Position numbers and translations under genes: made by a program
Shown here: positions 16,261 to 26,083 of the stretch, piece after piece
Layout: every line of letters starts with the position of its first letter
Numbering within the stretch: the first letter of the stretch is position 1
Assembly (NCBI GenBank): GCA_040773965.1
Contig: JAXGVG010000003.1
Coordinates: forward strand, 1-28,483
Direction of reading: 5' to 3'
From: JAXGVG01 sp040773965
Lineage (GTDB): Bacteria > Pseudomonadota > Alphaproteobacteria > UBA9219
Length of the DNA: 28,483 nucleotides
The notes under the pieces: generated by a model
What the model was told of the DNA's origin: nothing
The model's input: only the letters and a program-made list of their open reading frames with translations
The model's database searches: none

Positions 16261-17156
16261 GATGCCGCTTCGAATGCCTGTTCTTTCGCTTTATCGCCGT
16301 TCCGTATGATCAAGAGTCCGGCGGCTATAATAATCGCAGCGCCCAAGACAACGTTCCGCGCCGGAATGTCGTGCCATATGAAGAAGCCCGCGAGCCCGCC
16401 TGTAATGATCTGTGAATAATGAAACGACGCGACAAAAGCGTTGGAAGCAAGCTGGTAAGCCCTGGTGACAAGGATAATGGCCGCGGCAAAAAACAGACCC
16501 GTAAGCGACATATAAATAATAGCGGCCGGATTCCACACCCAATTCCCCAAAATAGCGATATCGGCAAGACTAATTAACGCGCTTATGGCGACAGGATAGA
16601 CGGTTAGCGCGGCAACCGTTTCGTTTTTGCCCCCCCATTTGATCGTCAAGACATAAAACGCAAAAGAAAGATTTGCGGCGAACATGCTCACTATACCAAG
16701 GAGCGGCCAAGACACGGGATCGTAGCTTGTTGGCCTTACCGCAACGATGACGCCGAAAAAGCCTATGACAATGGCCGCCCATACGCCAACGGACGGATGT
16801 TCCTTCAGAACAATCGCGCTTATGATGGCGATCAAGAACGGCAACGTAAACGCAATTGTATAGAAATTGGCGAGCGTCATATATGTTACGGCACAATAAA
16901 TGGCCATCAAATTTATGCAGCACAAAATTCCCCGGCCCACATGAAACCACGGTTTTCTCGTCTTGAAAGCCTGCCATCCCTGTTTTCTTGAGAACAAAAA
17001 GACAAGAATTAGCGTAGCCACAAACTGGTTGATAAACGCTCTTTGCGGAACCGAGAGTGTTTCGCCGCTCAGTTTGCTGAAAACATCGTTGCCGACCCAC
17101 AACGTATAGGCGCCAAGCATATAAAGAGCCGCACACATATAATTTTTTTGTATCAT
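16257..17156 (-). CDS. EamA/DMT-family transporter, paralog with lower GC
   Basis: Predicted inner-membrane transporter of 299 residues with ten hydrophobic segments in two EamA repeats. Repeat one holds YTLWVGNDVFSKLSGE and ANFYTIAFTLPFLIAII; repeat two holds ASFHYSQIITGGLAGFFIW, the counterpart of the downstream paralog's FQYTQLITGAIVGYLIW. The two proteins are clearly homologous along their length but are not close copies, arguing for an old duplication or independent acquisition. Several lines of this gene sample at 38-53% GC, lower than the gene on its downstream side. Its ATG overlaps the diguanylate cyclase stop by one base (TGATG), and its stop overlaps the next ATG. Confidence 0.88.
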   Translation of the reverse strand: MIQKNYMCAALYMLGAYTLWVGNDVFSKLSGETLSVPQRAFINQFVATLILVFLFSRKQGWQAFKTRKPWFHVGRGILCCINLMAIYCAVTYMTLANFYTIAFTLPFLIAIISAIVLKEHPSVGVWAAIVIGFFGVIVAVRPTSYDPVSWPLLGIVSMFAANLSFAFYVLTIKWGGKNETVAALTVYPVAISALISLADIAILGNWVWNPAAIIYMSLTGLFFAAAIILVTRAYQLASNAFVASFHYSQIITGGLAGFFIWHDIPARNVVLGAAIIIAAGLLIIRNGDKAKEQAFEAAS

Positions 17157-18472
17157 CAGTCCGCCGTTTCCACCCTGTCGCGCCCGTGTTCCTTGGCGCG
17201 GTACATGGCGTCGTCCGCGCGGTGAAGCAAGTCGTCAATGGAGTTATCGTTCGGATTCATCTGCGCCACGCCTATGCTAACGGTGCACGTGACGGCCGTG
17301 TTCACGGCGCAGATGGGCCGCTCGGCAATGTGCGCGCGCAGGCGGTTGGCCACGTCCATCGCCGCCGAAAGGCCGGTTTCGGGCAAGATGACCGCGAATT
17401 CCTCGCCGCCCAGCCGACCCATGGTGTCCGACTGGCGAAGGCTTTCCAGACTGGCCTTTACCACGCCCGCAAGGACCGCGTCGCCCGCCGCTTGACCGAG
17501 CCGGTCGTTGATCGGTTTGAAGTGATCGAGATCGATCATCATCACCGACATATCGCGCGCGAATCGTTTGGCACGGCGCATTTCCTGCTCCGCCTGCAGC
17601 AAAAAATAACGCCGGTTGCTGATGCCGGTAAGCGCGTCCGTGCTCGCCTGCTCAAATAGTTCGGCCTCCAGCTTCTTGCGCTGGGAAATGTCGTTGAGCG
17701 CCACAAGCACCGCCGGTTCGCCGCCGTAATCGATGACGATAGCCGCCAACTCGGCCGTAAATTCCCGTCCTTGCGCCGTGCGCATTTTGACCTCGACCTC
17801 GCGAATATCGCCAACCTCCTCCACCATATGGCGCAGGTTTTCGCGGTCTTGCACGTTGACGAAATAGTCGACCGACTTGCTGCGCAAAAGCGGGCCCGCG
17901 CTTTGCTGGAGCAGAAGGCACGACTTGCGGTTGACGAACAGCATCCGCCCGTCACTGCGCCGGGCGATGTAAATGGGAACCGGCAAAATCTCAAGCATGG
18001 CGCGCAAAAGCTGCTCGTTGTTGAGCATCAATTGTTCGATCGCCATTTGCTCGCTGATATCGAAAACGTTGATCTGGACCGCCGGTTTGCCATACCAGTC
18101 GATCACCCGCTCGGTCAGCGAAAGCCAGATTTCGTTGCCGCTGCGCCGCAGGCCGCGGATACGCGAAAACGCCGTTTTTTTCGCCTCGCTACGCAGCAAC
18201 GCGGCATAGTTCTCTTCGGCCTGCGTCCATATTTCAGGCGGCATAAGCGGCCAGATCTGGTGCATGGCCAGAATTTCCTCCGGCGTGTCGTAACCGAACA
18301 AACGCGCAAACGCCTTGTTGGCATAGAGCGGCTTGAAATGACTGTGGATCAGGATGCCTTGCACCGCGTTGTCGATCATGTCGCGGAAATCGGGCAACGC
18401 ATGTTCATGAGCTCGCCGCCCTTTATGCTGGCGGCGTTCAGGATGATAGGGTGAATCGCTTGTTTTTCTCAT
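17156..18472 (-). CDS. PAS-PAS-GGDEF diguanylate cyclase
   Basis: Predicted cytoplasmic diguanylate cyclase making cyclic di-GMP from two GTP. Over 438 residues it has a PAS domain (about 28-140), a second PAS domain (about 155-270) ending in DISQRKKLEAEL, and a GGDEF domain (about 280-438). The active site is intact as GGEEF at 355-359, and an inhibitory I-site RxxD is present as RQSD at 346-349, exactly five residues ahead, so product inhibition is expected. DLDHFKPIND marks the metal and substrate region. No EAL domain, signal peptide or membrane segments are seen, so the signal is probably intracellular. It heads a three-gene overlapping cluster with the two DMT transporters. No clear ribosome site is seen before the ATG. 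Confidence 0.9.
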   Translation of the reverse strand: MRKTSDSPYHPERRQHKGRRAHEHALPDFRDMIDNAVQGILIHSHFKPLYANKAFARLFGYDTPEEILAMHQIWPLMPPEIWTQAEENYAALLRSEAKKTAFSRIRGLRRSGNEIWLSLTERVIDWYGKPAVQINVFDISEQMAIEQLMLNNEQLLRAMLEILPVPIYIARRSDGRMLFVNRKSCLLLQQSAGPLLRSKSVDYFVNVQDRENLRHMVEEVGDIREVEVKMRTAQGREFTAELAAIVIDYGGEPAVLVALNDISQRKKLEAELFEQASTDALTGISNRRYFLLQAEQEMRRAKRFARDMSVMMIDLDHFKPINDRLGQAAGDAVLAGVVKASLESLRQSDTMGRLGGEEFAVILPETGLSAAMDVANRLRAHIAERPICAVNTAVTCTVSIGVAQMNPNDNSIDDLLHRADDAMYRAKEHGRDRVETAD

Positions 18473-18534
18473 ACCCGAAGAATGTAGCAGAAATCTTCAG
18501 AGGCTGAACAGGACAAGTTAGCTTCAGGCGGGTC

Positions 18535-18861
18535 TCAGCCTACGTTTTCCTGCAGCCACGCTTGCAAGGCTTGCTTTGGCACGGCACCGACCTTTGAGGA
18601 AACCTGTTTTCCATCCTTGAAAAGCATTAGCGTGGGGATGCTGCGGATGCCGTATTGCCCGGCTGTGGCGGCGCTTTCGTCGACGTTAAGCTTGACGACG
18701 GCCACCTTGCCCTGCATGTCGGCGGCCAGTTCGTCCAGAACGGGCCCCATCATGCGGCAAGGGCCGCACCACTCGGCCCAAAAATCCACCAAAACAAGTC
18801 CGGCGGCTTTCAGGACTTCGGTTTCAAAGGTAGCGTCGGTGACTTGTTTAGCCTTGCTCAT
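18535..18861 (-). CDS. trxA: Thioredoxin 1
   Basis: Small cytoplasmic dithiol reductant of 108 residues. The active site WCGPCR is at 31-36, with the fold's DFWAEW lead-in and the cis-proline loop SIPTLMLF about 40 residues later; length fits bacterial thioredoxin 1. The ATG at 18861 is preceded by AGGAG. It lies 57 bases downstream of addA on the same strand, an arrangement common in alphaproteobacteria, so it may be read from the addBA transcript as well as from its own promoter. Between addA and trxA the minus strand has no convincing terminator. Confidence 0.95.
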   Translation of the reverse strand: MSKAKQVTDATFETEVLKAAGLVLVDFWAEWCGPCRMMGPVLDELAADMQGKVAVVKLNVDESAATAGQYGIRSIPTLMLFKDGKQVSSKVGAVPKQALQAWLQENVG

Positions 18862-18918
18862 GGCATTCTCCTGTGCCTAAGGGGTACCTTTTTTATTTAG
18901 GAACAGCCGGACTACAAA

Positions 18919-21900
18919 TCAAGCCGCAGGTAAAAAATCTTCCGAAACAAGCATCAAGGACGGCCCTTCCGTCCATAACAGGCAGGTATGAATCTTCTTT
19001 TCGGGATAAACCTCCTTGAGAACAGCGCTATAGGCCGCAAGCTGGCGGCGATAGACGGACGGCACCTCGTCCACCGCGGCGGGAGGCAAACGGTTGGTTT
19101 TGTAATCGACGATCCAGACCTCGCCGTCTCTCACGCACAGCCGGTCCACCTGTCCCACAATATAGCGATCGCCGATATGCCCCACAATCGGGACTTCGGC
19201 ACGGCTGCCCGGACCGAACAGCGGCGAAAAAGCGGGATTGCGCAGCAAGCCTAGCGCCTGCCGACCGATTTCGTTTTGATCGTCACGGCTCAGTCCATGC
19301 TGGGGATTTGCCAGGAAACGGGACAGCGCTTCTTCGTGCCGCGCCGGATCGACCTCCGGCAGGCTTTGCAGCAGCCGGTGAATGATCTTTCCCCGGGCAA
19401 AACGGTTGTCTTGCGGCGAAACGAGCGGCGGTTCTTCCTCGGCAGGGCGCGAAGGGACAAGCGGGCGCGGCGGCCTGGGTTCGTCCGGAGGAACGCGGCA
19501 AGCCCAATCCGGCAATCTTTTGGCGGCTTTTCCTTGGGAAATATCTTTATTTGCTTTTTTACGGGTCTCAGGCGCAATGGGGTATAAATCTGGATCGGCG
19601 AAGACGATAATGGGCCGGGCTTTCCCTGTTTTCTTAACCGCCAGCGGATCGTCGAGCGGCTTTAGCGCTTCCTTTATTAAGCTGTACCATGAACCTTCTT
19701 CGCTTTTTCCCCAACCGACAATGTAGAGCCGGTCCGACGCGCGCGTTAGCGCGACGTACAGAAGTCGGCGGTATTCCTCCATCTGTTTTCGGCGGGCCTG
19801 TTCCCGGAGACCTCGCAAATAACCATGAGCCGGTTCGCGGGGAACGTAAAAAGCCGCCAGATTCCCGGTATCCCACAGAAATTTCGGAAGCTCCTGCGGC
19901 CGGGGCTTGGTGGCGGTGTCGGGCAAAATGACGACAGGCGCCTCAAGACCTTTCGCACCGTGAACCGTCGCAATCCGCACCCGGCCTGCGCCTTGATCCA
20001 TCTCGCGCTTGATCTCGGTTTCGGCGGCTATCAGCCAGTGAAGAAACGCCTGTAACGACGGCGCGTGCCGGTGACCGAAGGTCTGTGCCGCGTTCAGCAG
20101 TTCATCGACAGGGTCTTCGGCATCCGGGCCCAAACGCGCGGCCAGGGCGCGCCGTCCGCTTTGGGCATCGGCGGGACATGGCTCGCTTAAAAGGCGCGCA
20201 AGCATGGCGAAAGGCGTGACGTTGTCCGCCGCCGCCAACGCCTGTTGCAAATAGTCGCGCATGGCCGCAAACGACGGATCTTTTCCGGCCTTTTCCTGAA
20301 GGCTCTGCCACAACGTTCCTTTGCGTTGAATGGCCAATGCCATGAGCCGATCTTCCGAACATCCAAGAAGCGGCCCACGCAATACCGTGGCCAGCGTCAA
20401 GTCGTCTTCTGGCAACAGGACGAATTGCAGCAGGGCCATCAGGTCCATGACGGCAAGCTGTTTCGTCAATTCCATACGATCGACGCCCGTAACCGGAATT
20501 CCTTTAGCCTTGAGGGCGCGCACAAGCGGATCGGCGATCTTGCCGCGGCGGCGAAGTAAAATCATTATATCGCCGTATGTCAGTGGCCTGTTTTGTTTGG
20601 CCTTTCGGTCGTAAATCGGCGTTCTTTCATCGATCCACGCCTTTATTTGCGCGGCGATTTGTTCCGCCATTTCCAGAATGGGATCGAATTCCGTTTCAGG
20701 TCTCATGGACGGATTCCATAAAGTTGCGGTCTCTTTCTTATTCTCCGGCGCTTGAATCAAGGGCCAAACCTCAACCCGTCCCGGCGCTTCGCGGTGATAG
20801 GGGAAATGTTTTATCTCTTCGCACGACACGCCTTCGCACGCCGCTTCGGCGGCAAAGACGGCATCTACCGCCCTTAAAACCGCCGGTGCCGAGCGAAAGG
20901 ATATATTTAGCGGTTCCTTGCGCAGTTCCTTTCCGGACTGGGCGAACCGTTCCGTAAAATAAGCGTTCATACGCGCGAATTCCTCCGGATCGGCTTTCAG
21001 AAAACTGAAGATGGACTGCTTTTCGTCGCCGACGACAAACAACGTCCGCGCCGTATCCGGCCGCGATCCCGAGCCCGAAAGAAACTCGTCCGTCAACGCC
21101 TTGATGATGCGCCATTGATCGGGATTGGTGTCTTGAGCCTCGTCCACAAGGATATGGTCCAGTCCGCCGTCCAGCTTGAAAAGCACCCACTCGGCAATGC
21201 CGCGACGGGTCAACAGTTCGGTCGTGCGATCGATTAAGTCGTTGAAGTCGAGAACCGCCTGCGCCGCCTTGCGTTCGGCATAGCGGTCCATCAGGGATAT
21301 GGCCAAGGTCAAAACGGCCGCCGTTTGTTCGGCGACTCGCACCGTATCGAGCCTTTCAAAAACCGTTGTGAGCCTTGTGGCCTCCCGGTCAAGAACCGCC
21401 TCTATTTCAGGATGTTCGGCAAGCACATTGGCGCTGGCCACTTCCTTGTAAGCTTCCCCGTCCTTTTTCACATAGGCGCTTAAATACGATTCAAAATTTC
21501 CCGCGCGGGCCTCGTGGGGCAGCGTTAGCCAATCGAGAATCTTTTGCGCCCTCGCTTTATAGGTTTTCGTTCCTTTCTCATGAATCAGCCGCGAAGCCCG
21601 CAAGATTTTCTCGCGCGCAAAGGCGTTTTCCGCGGAAGCCTCGCGACAAATTGACTCTTCCGTGTCGCCGGGCTCAAGCGACAGGAGGCTTCGCATCCGG
21701 CAGACAAGGCCCTCAACGCCACCCGCTTTCGTCAACGCTTTTTTAAGGCGAGGCGCATCGTCCGTAACTTTGCGCAGAGTATCGGCAAACCTCTCTTCGC
21801 CAAGGTCCCGCACCAGCGTCATCAGCGCCAGGCCCTCCGGGCTTTCAGGGATCGGCGACGCGGCTTGCAGCAGATTGTTCTCCGCTTCGCGCCTCAACTG

Positions 21901-22401
21901 CCTTTCTTCAGCCTCTTCGATAACGGCGAAATGCGGGGGCAGTCCGGCCTCAAGCGGAAAACGCCTCAATACCTCCTGTCCGAACGCATGAAGAGTGTGA
22001 ATGCGCATCCCGCCCGGACAGCTTAGCGCCTTTGCAAACAAACGTCTCGCTTCGTCTATTTGGCCGGTCTCCGGCGGTTTGCCTTGCAGCTTGTCGAGGT
22101 CGCTTCGAAGCTCATCGTCGCCGCACACGGCCCAGCGCCTTAACTGCTCCGTAACCCGAATGGCCATTTCCGCCGCCGCCGCGCGCGTAAATGTCAGGCA
22201 CAGTATGCGCTGGGGCAAAACGCCCGAGAGAAGCAAACGCACAACGCGGTCCGTCAGCACTTTTGTCTTACCCGAGCCCGCCGAGGCTCCGACCCAAACG
22301 GATTCGTCCGGGGCCGAAGCCCTCTGCTGCGCTCTGTCAGGTTGAAGGTTCTTTACGTTGTTTTGCGGCGCTTGTTGTCTTTTTTTTGCGACAGGAGTCA
22401 T
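18919..22401 (-). CDS. addA: Double-strand break repair helicase-nuclease subunit AddA (alphaproteobacterial type)
   Basis: AddA is the UvrD-like helicase plus nuclease subunit of AddAB, which resects DNA double-strand ends for RecA loading. The 1160-residue product has Walker A ASAGSGKT at 39-46, LTFTRAAAAEM (motif Ia region), HAFGQEVLRRFP, Walker B LVDEAQDTNPDQW, GDEKQSIFSF (motif III), ATVHGAKGLEAPVVILPD (motif V), YVALTRASDRLYI (motif VI) and the nuclease core VGQVDRL...VDYKTNR near the C-terminus. All catalytic residues I looked for are present. I chose the ATG at 22401 because it forms an ATGA overlap with the addB stop; an in-frame ATG at 22425 would lie inside addB. Confidence 0.95.
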   Translation of the reverse strand: MTPVAKKRQQAPQNNVKNLQPDRAQQRASAPDESVWVGASAGSGKTKVLTDRVVRLLLSGVLPQRILCLTFTRAAAAEMAIRVTEQLRRWAVCGDDELRSDLDKLQGKPPETGQIDEARRLFAKALSCPGGMRIHTLHAFGQEVLRRFPLEAGLPPHFAVIEEAEERQLRREAENNLLQAASPIPESPEGLALMTLVRDLGEERFADTLRKVTDDAPRLKKALTKAGGVEGLVCRMRSLLSLEPGDTEESICREASAENAFAREKILRASRLIHEKGTKTYKARAQKILDWLTLPHEARAGNFESYLSAYVKKDGEAYKEVASANVLAEHPEIEAVLDREATRLTTVFERLDTVRVAEQTAAVLTLAISLMDRYAERKAAQAVLDFNDLIDRTTELLTRRGIAEWVLFKLDGGLDHILVDEAQDTNPDQWRIIKALTDEFLSGSGSRPDTARTLFVVGDEKQSIFSFLKADPEEFARMNAYFTERFAQSGKELRKEPLNISFRSAPAVLRAVDAVFAAEAACEGVSCEEIKHFPYHREAPGRVEVWPLIQAPENKKETATLWNPSMRPETEFDPILEMAEQIAAQIKAWIDERTPIYDRKAKQNRPLTYGDIMILLRRRGKIADPLVRALKAKGIPVTGVDRMELTKQLAVMDLMALLQFVLLPEDDLTLATVLRGPLLGCSEDRLMALAIQRKGTLWQSLQEKAGKDPSFAAMRDYLQQALAAADNVTPFAMLARLLSEPCPADAQSGRRALAARLGPDAEDPVDELLNAAQTFGHRHAPSLQAFLHWLIAAETEIKREMDQGAGRVRIATVHGAKGLEAPVVILPDTATKPRPQELPKFLWDTGNLAAFYVPREPAHGYLRGLREQARRKQMEEYRRLLYVALTRASDRLYIVGWGKSEEGSWYSLIKEALKPLDDPLAVKKTGKARPIIVFADPDLYPIAPETRKKANKDISQGKAAKRLPDWACRVPPDEPRPPRPLVPSRPAEEEPPLVSPQDNRFARGKIIHRLLQSLPEVDPARHEEALSRFLANPQHGLSRDDQNEIGRQALGLLRNPAFSPLFGPGSRAEVPIVGHIGDRYIVGQVDRLCVRDGEVWIVDYKTNRLPPAAVDEVPSVYRRQLAAYSAVLKEVYPEKKIHTCLLWTEGPSLMLVSEDFLPAA

Positions 22402-25334
22402 GGCTCGTCCCCTGTCCGGCCCCATTCGGCCAAACGGGCCAGATGGGCATAATCGTCGTACTTCGGCGCAAACTGTGGTTTGGGCACAACCTCGTAAGGC
22501 GCGGAAGAATCCGTAAAACCTTTCACCAAATCTTCGAGAGTCTCCCTTGCGCGCCTCATGCGCGCGGCAATGTCACCTTCAATGGGTTTAACGGTCTCGT
22601 CCGCGCGCCCCCCTTTAAGACCCCAATAACTCAAATCGCTTACGCGCAAGGGGCCGAAATCCTTAAAGCCTCCCGCCTCCATTATCAGTGCCAGCAAAAG
22701 CAACTGGGGTTCATAACCCAGATTGATTTCCTTATTCGACGGCAATGTACCCGTCTTGTAATCGATGATCGTTACAGAACCGTCGGGAAGTTTATCAATC
22801 CGGTCAGCGCGGCCTTTCAGTTTAAAGGAGCCATTGGCAAAAAACATCTCGCCTTCGGCCTCGACGCCGATGGGAAGCATGCCCGTTTGCCGACGTTTTT
22901 CTTCCGTTGCGACGAACCAGGCAGCTATGCGTTCAAACCGCGGCCACCAGAACGCCCGGATTTGAGGCTGATCCTCATAAGGCGCGAATACTTCGCGACC
23001 GGCGGCAAGAAGAGCTTCAAGCGGGGCGGAAGGCCATGTGTTCCTGAACCGGTTCAGGAACTTCTCGAGCGCTTTATGAATAATGATGCCGCGTTCGGCC
23101 ACGGTCACATCGGCGTCAATCGGTTCAAGGCGCTTCAGTCCCAAAATATGCCGCGCATAAATGGCATAGGGATTTCGCAGCCATGTGCCGATTTCCGTCA
23201 CGCTCAACTGGCGCGGACGGACTTCCAAAGGAGGACATGGACGCGGCGGGGCGCAAGGTTTTGTTTCTTGCGGCTCGTCCAAACGCCGCGCCCAGTCAAG
23301 CCATGGCTCCTGTGGCGCCAACGCATCGTTTTCCTTGCTATGATAGCCCAGCGCCTGCAGGACCGCCTCCAACTGCATCAGAAAACGCGAAGGCACGGTA
23401 GGAGAACCTTCGACACGGCGCGCGCGCGTCAACATGACCTCGGACGCGCTGGCAAGCTGGACAAAATCATGCGCCGACAGGCCGATGCGCCGCTCGGGCA
23501 GCGGCAAGCCAAATTCTTTTTTCATCGGCCGCGACATCCACGGGTCAACCTCCGCCTCCGGCGGCCACGTGCCTTCGTTCAAACCGCCGAGGATAACCAG
23601 ATCCGCATGTTGCAACCGCGCCTCGAGCAGACCGAGAATGCTAAGACGCGGATGTTGCCCAAAAGCCGGACGTACGGGCACGCCGCGCATCAACGGCGCA
23701 AAGAGGCGCATGTACTCGTTGCCTTTCAAAGGCGGGAAGTTCCCGGCGGACTGGCGCCAATCGTCGAGCCAGGCCACCGCCGTTTCGCCCGCCTCGCCCT
23801 GCCAGAGCCGGAAGCTACCCAGGAATTCGTGCGTTGCCGCAAGACGCTCGGCCAAATCGATATGCTGGCGAAGGCGTTCCTCCAGTGACAGCTTTTTTTT
23901 CCACGCCGACAGAACCGGTTTGAAGGCTTGAGCCAGATTCTCAATCCACAAACCGAGAGAGCGGGTTTCCTTGTCATGCCTTAAAGCCCTTGCCGCGCCG
24001 CGCCAGCCGTCCGTCCAACATACGCCGCGCCAAATGGCAACCTCAATGCGGCGCGCACGGCGGCGGCATTCGGATGGCTCAAGACCGCAGGCCGTCAAAG
24101 GATGTTTTAGCAGCGAAAGATAATCGATGGCCGAAGCCTCGGGCGAAGCGGCCTGAAGAACGCCGCGCAGAAAACTTCCCAACGGCAACGCTGCCAACGA
24201 TGCGCCTGCCGAATCGTTGGCTGCAATGCCCCACCGCCTCAATCCAGCCGCAACGCGTTCCGCCAGAGCGCGATCCGGCGTTGCCAGAACGGCGGTTTTT
24301 CCCGGTTCTTCCAGAACCGCGCGCAAACGCAACGCGATAACGTCCGCTTCCTCCTGCTGTTGGTCCGCTTCGACACGTGTCAGCCCGGTAAACGCTTTCT
24401 TCGAAATAACGGCAGGATCAAGAGTGCGCCACGCCACGGTTTCTTCGGCGGGGCGCATGGCCTCCTGAAGCAGGCGCACACGTTCAACCCGTAGTGTCTT
24501 TCCTGTAGGCCAAATCTTCACGTCCCTCCGCTTCCATGCGGCTTTTTCCAGCCAGTTCTTCATGCCATATTGCGGATGGCTTTCGCCGATAGCCTGCCAG
24601 GCTGCTTCGTCCAGACCCAGATCGAGTCCCGGAAGAACGACCCTGCCTTTCGGCATCCCGGCAACAACGGCAAGCCATTCGGCCACAACCGGAACCGAGG
24701 CTGTCGAACCGGCGGCAATGACAGGATAAGACGGCGGCGACAGGCGCCAAACCTTTGCCTGCGCTTCAAGCGCGCGATTTAGCCGCTCGGCGGGATCGAC
24801 AGCCTTTTCCGCCTTGAGCACGTCAGGCCATGCAGAAGTGACGATTTCGAGAAACATCAGCGTTTGCTTCCAATGTTCGGCATAGTTATCCGGCACAAGT
24901 TTTTCCAAATTGGCAAAATCGCCTCGTTCGCGCTGAACTTGATCCAGCAACCTGCCAAGCGCGGCAGCCATTTCGGCCGCCTGATCCAAAGGCAACGACT
25001 TGTCTTTTTTCACAATCAGTTGCGTTAGCAACATCTGCCGCCGCAAAGGCGATATGGCCGGGGGCATGTCAAGAGCTTCGGCTCCACCGGTAAAGACGAG
25101 TTCATCCTCCGTTTCGTCCGCATCGCCAAGCGGCTGCATGCGCGGCAAGAGCGCCGCCCGTCCTTCCACGACCCGCACAAAGGCTTCGCGCAGATAGCGG
25201 CAGGCGCGGCGTGTCGGCAGATAAACCCGCATTTCGGCAAGAAGCAACGGATCGCGGCCCGTCTGTTCCCACAGCCCGGCCGCCAGCGCGTCGACAAACG
25301 GCACATCGGGCGGAATGGTGAAGACGTTCATCAT
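22398..25334 (-). CDS. addB: Double-strand break repair nuclease subunit AddB (alphaproteobacterial type)
   Basis: AddB is the second nuclease and an inactivated helicase-like partner in the AddAB complex. The 978-residue product starts with VYLPTRRACRYLREAF (helicase-like, no Walker A GKT) and ends with a RecB-type nuclease domain: SVTEIGTWLRNPYAIYARHI, ERGIIIHKALEKFL, then LKGRADRID...VTIIDYKTG. The four cysteines that hold an iron-sulfur cluster in Bacillus AddB are not evident near the nuclease domain, as expected from the alphaproteobacterial form. The ATG at 25334 overlaps the murU stop (ATGA); a second ATG follows immediately. Its TGA overlaps the addA start. Confidence 0.94.
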   Translation of the reverse strand: MMNVFTIPPDVPFVDALAAGLWEQTGRDPLLLAEMRVYLPTRRACRYLREAFVRVVEGRAALLPRMQPLGDADETEDELVFTGGAEALDMPPAISPLRRQMLLTQLIVKKDKSLPLDQAAEMAAALGRLLDQVQRERGDFANLEKLVPDNYAEHWKQTLMFLEIVTSAWPDVLKAEKAVDPAERLNRALEAQAKVWRLSPPSYPVIAAGSTASVPVVAEWLAVVAGMPKGRVVLPGLDLGLDEAAWQAIGESHPQYGMKNWLEKAAWKRRDVKIWPTGKTLRVERVRLLQEAMRPAEETVAWRTLDPAVISKKAFTGLTRVEADQQQEEADVIALRLRAVLEEPGKTAVLATPDRALAERVAAGLRRWGIAANDSAGASLAALPLGSFLRGVLQAASPEASAIDYLSLLKHPLTACGLEPSECRRRARRIEVAIWRGVCWTDGWRGAARALRHDKETRSLGLWIENLAQAFKPVLSAWKKKLSLEERLRQHIDLAERLAATHEFLGSFRLWQGEAGETAVAWLDDWRQSAGNFPPLKGNEYMRLFAPLMRGVPVRPAFGQHPRLSILGLLEARLQHADLVILGGLNEGTWPPEAEVDPWMSRPMKKEFGLPLPERRIGLSAHDFVQLASASEVMLTRARRVEGSPTVPSRFLMQLEAVLQALGYHSKENDALAPQEPWLDWARRLDEPQETKPCAPPRPCPPLEVRPRQLSVTEIGTWLRNPYAIYARHILGLKRLEPIDADVTVAERGIIIHKALEKFLNRFRNTWPSAPLEALLAAGREVFAPYEDQPQIRAFWWPRFERIAAWFVATEEKRRQTGMLPIGVEAEGEMFFANGSFKLKGRADRIDKLPDGSVTIIDYKTGTLPSNKEINLGYEPQLLLLALIMEAGGFKDFGPLRVSDLSYWGLKGGRADETVKPIEGDIAARMRRARETLEDLVKGFTDSSAPYEVVPKPQFAPKYDDYAHLARLAEWGRTGDEP

Positions 25335-26083
25335 GGCGTCACGGCCCAGCCTTTTCCGTCTGCCAGCAAACGGTTCGCCTCAGCCAAATCCTCGGGGGTG
25401 CCCACATGGTAACAGGCGCCCTCGTGAAGCGTTCCGAAGAGCTTGGAGCGAGCTTCAACAGCATCGAATATCCTGTTGTTGGAAAATGCTTTTTCGGTTA
25501 CTTCAGAAAAAGGCTGAGGTTTTAATATCTGTGCCGAAATCCACACATAAGGGCGTGGCGTCGGCGCTTCTCTCCGCCAGACCCGCCCATCGGCCTCCAT
25601 GACAAAATCGCCCTTCGGCGGAAATCCCCTTGCCTGTTTTGTGGGCATAAGAAGCAATAGCGCGTCCATGCGTGCCGGGTCCCAGGCGTCAACCATCTTG
25701 CGCAAGGAGGGCGCCGATCCGTCGAACCACGGCAGGTCGGCATTCAACGCAAAAAAAGCCTTTTCTTCGAAGTGGCCAAGCGCGTTTTTGATCCCGCCGC
25801 CTGTGTCGAGCCGTTCGGTTTCGCGCGAAATGATAATCGAAATATCCCTGCGCTTGGCCAAATGGCATTCAATCTGTTCCGCCAAATAACAGGTATTGAC
25901 CACAACACGCCGGACACCGATAGCCTTCAGCTTGTCGATTGCATGATCGAGCATCGTTCTTCCGCCAACCTCGAATAAAGGCTTGGGCTTCGAAAGCGTC
26001 AGTGGACGCATGCGCGTTCCCAAGCCCGCCGCCAACACCATGGCGGTGTCCGAGATGTTCTTGAAGGTGTCACATCCGTTCAT
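25331..26083 (-). CDS. murU: Nucleotidyltransferase MurU-like (N-acetylmuramate-1-phosphate uridylyltransferase)
   Basis: In the anabolic recycling route known from Pseudomonas, MurU turns MurNAc-1-phosphate into UDP-MurNAc. The product shows the nucleotidyltransferase signature LAAGLGTRMRPLTLSKPKP at 17-35, a NADLPW motif that probably binds the metal-nucleotide, and a DTGGGIKNAL segment. Its position behind amgK supports MurU over other sugar-1-phosphate nucleotidyltransferases. The start is uncertain: ATG codons at 26104, 26095 and 26083 overlap amgK by different amounts, and 26041 would leave a gap. I prefer 26083 (250 residues) because it keeps the whole signature with a modest N-terminus. 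Confidence 0.83.
   Translation of the reverse strand: MNGCDTFKNISDTAMVLAAGLGTRMRPLTLSKPKPLFEVGGRTMLDHAIDKLKAIGVRRVVVNTCYLAEQIECHLAKRRDISIIISRETERLDTGGGIKNALGHFEEKAFFALNADLPWFDGSAPSLRKMVDAWDPARMDALLLLMPTKQARGFPPKGDFVMEADGRVWRREAPTPRPYVWISAQILKPQPFSEVTEKAFSNNRIFDAVEARSKLFGTLHEGACYHVGTPEDLAEANRLLADGKGWAVTP

Noticed and set aside
15793..16419. Open frame of 208 residues on the plus strand opposite the transporters
   Set aside because: No motif or ribosome site, and it lies opposite two clear ten-helix transporter genes.
22191..23888. Long open frame (565 residues) on the plus strand opposite addB and the addA start
   Set aside because: Arg/Pro/His-rich composition and full overlap with the motif-rich addA/addB frames show it is a shadow.
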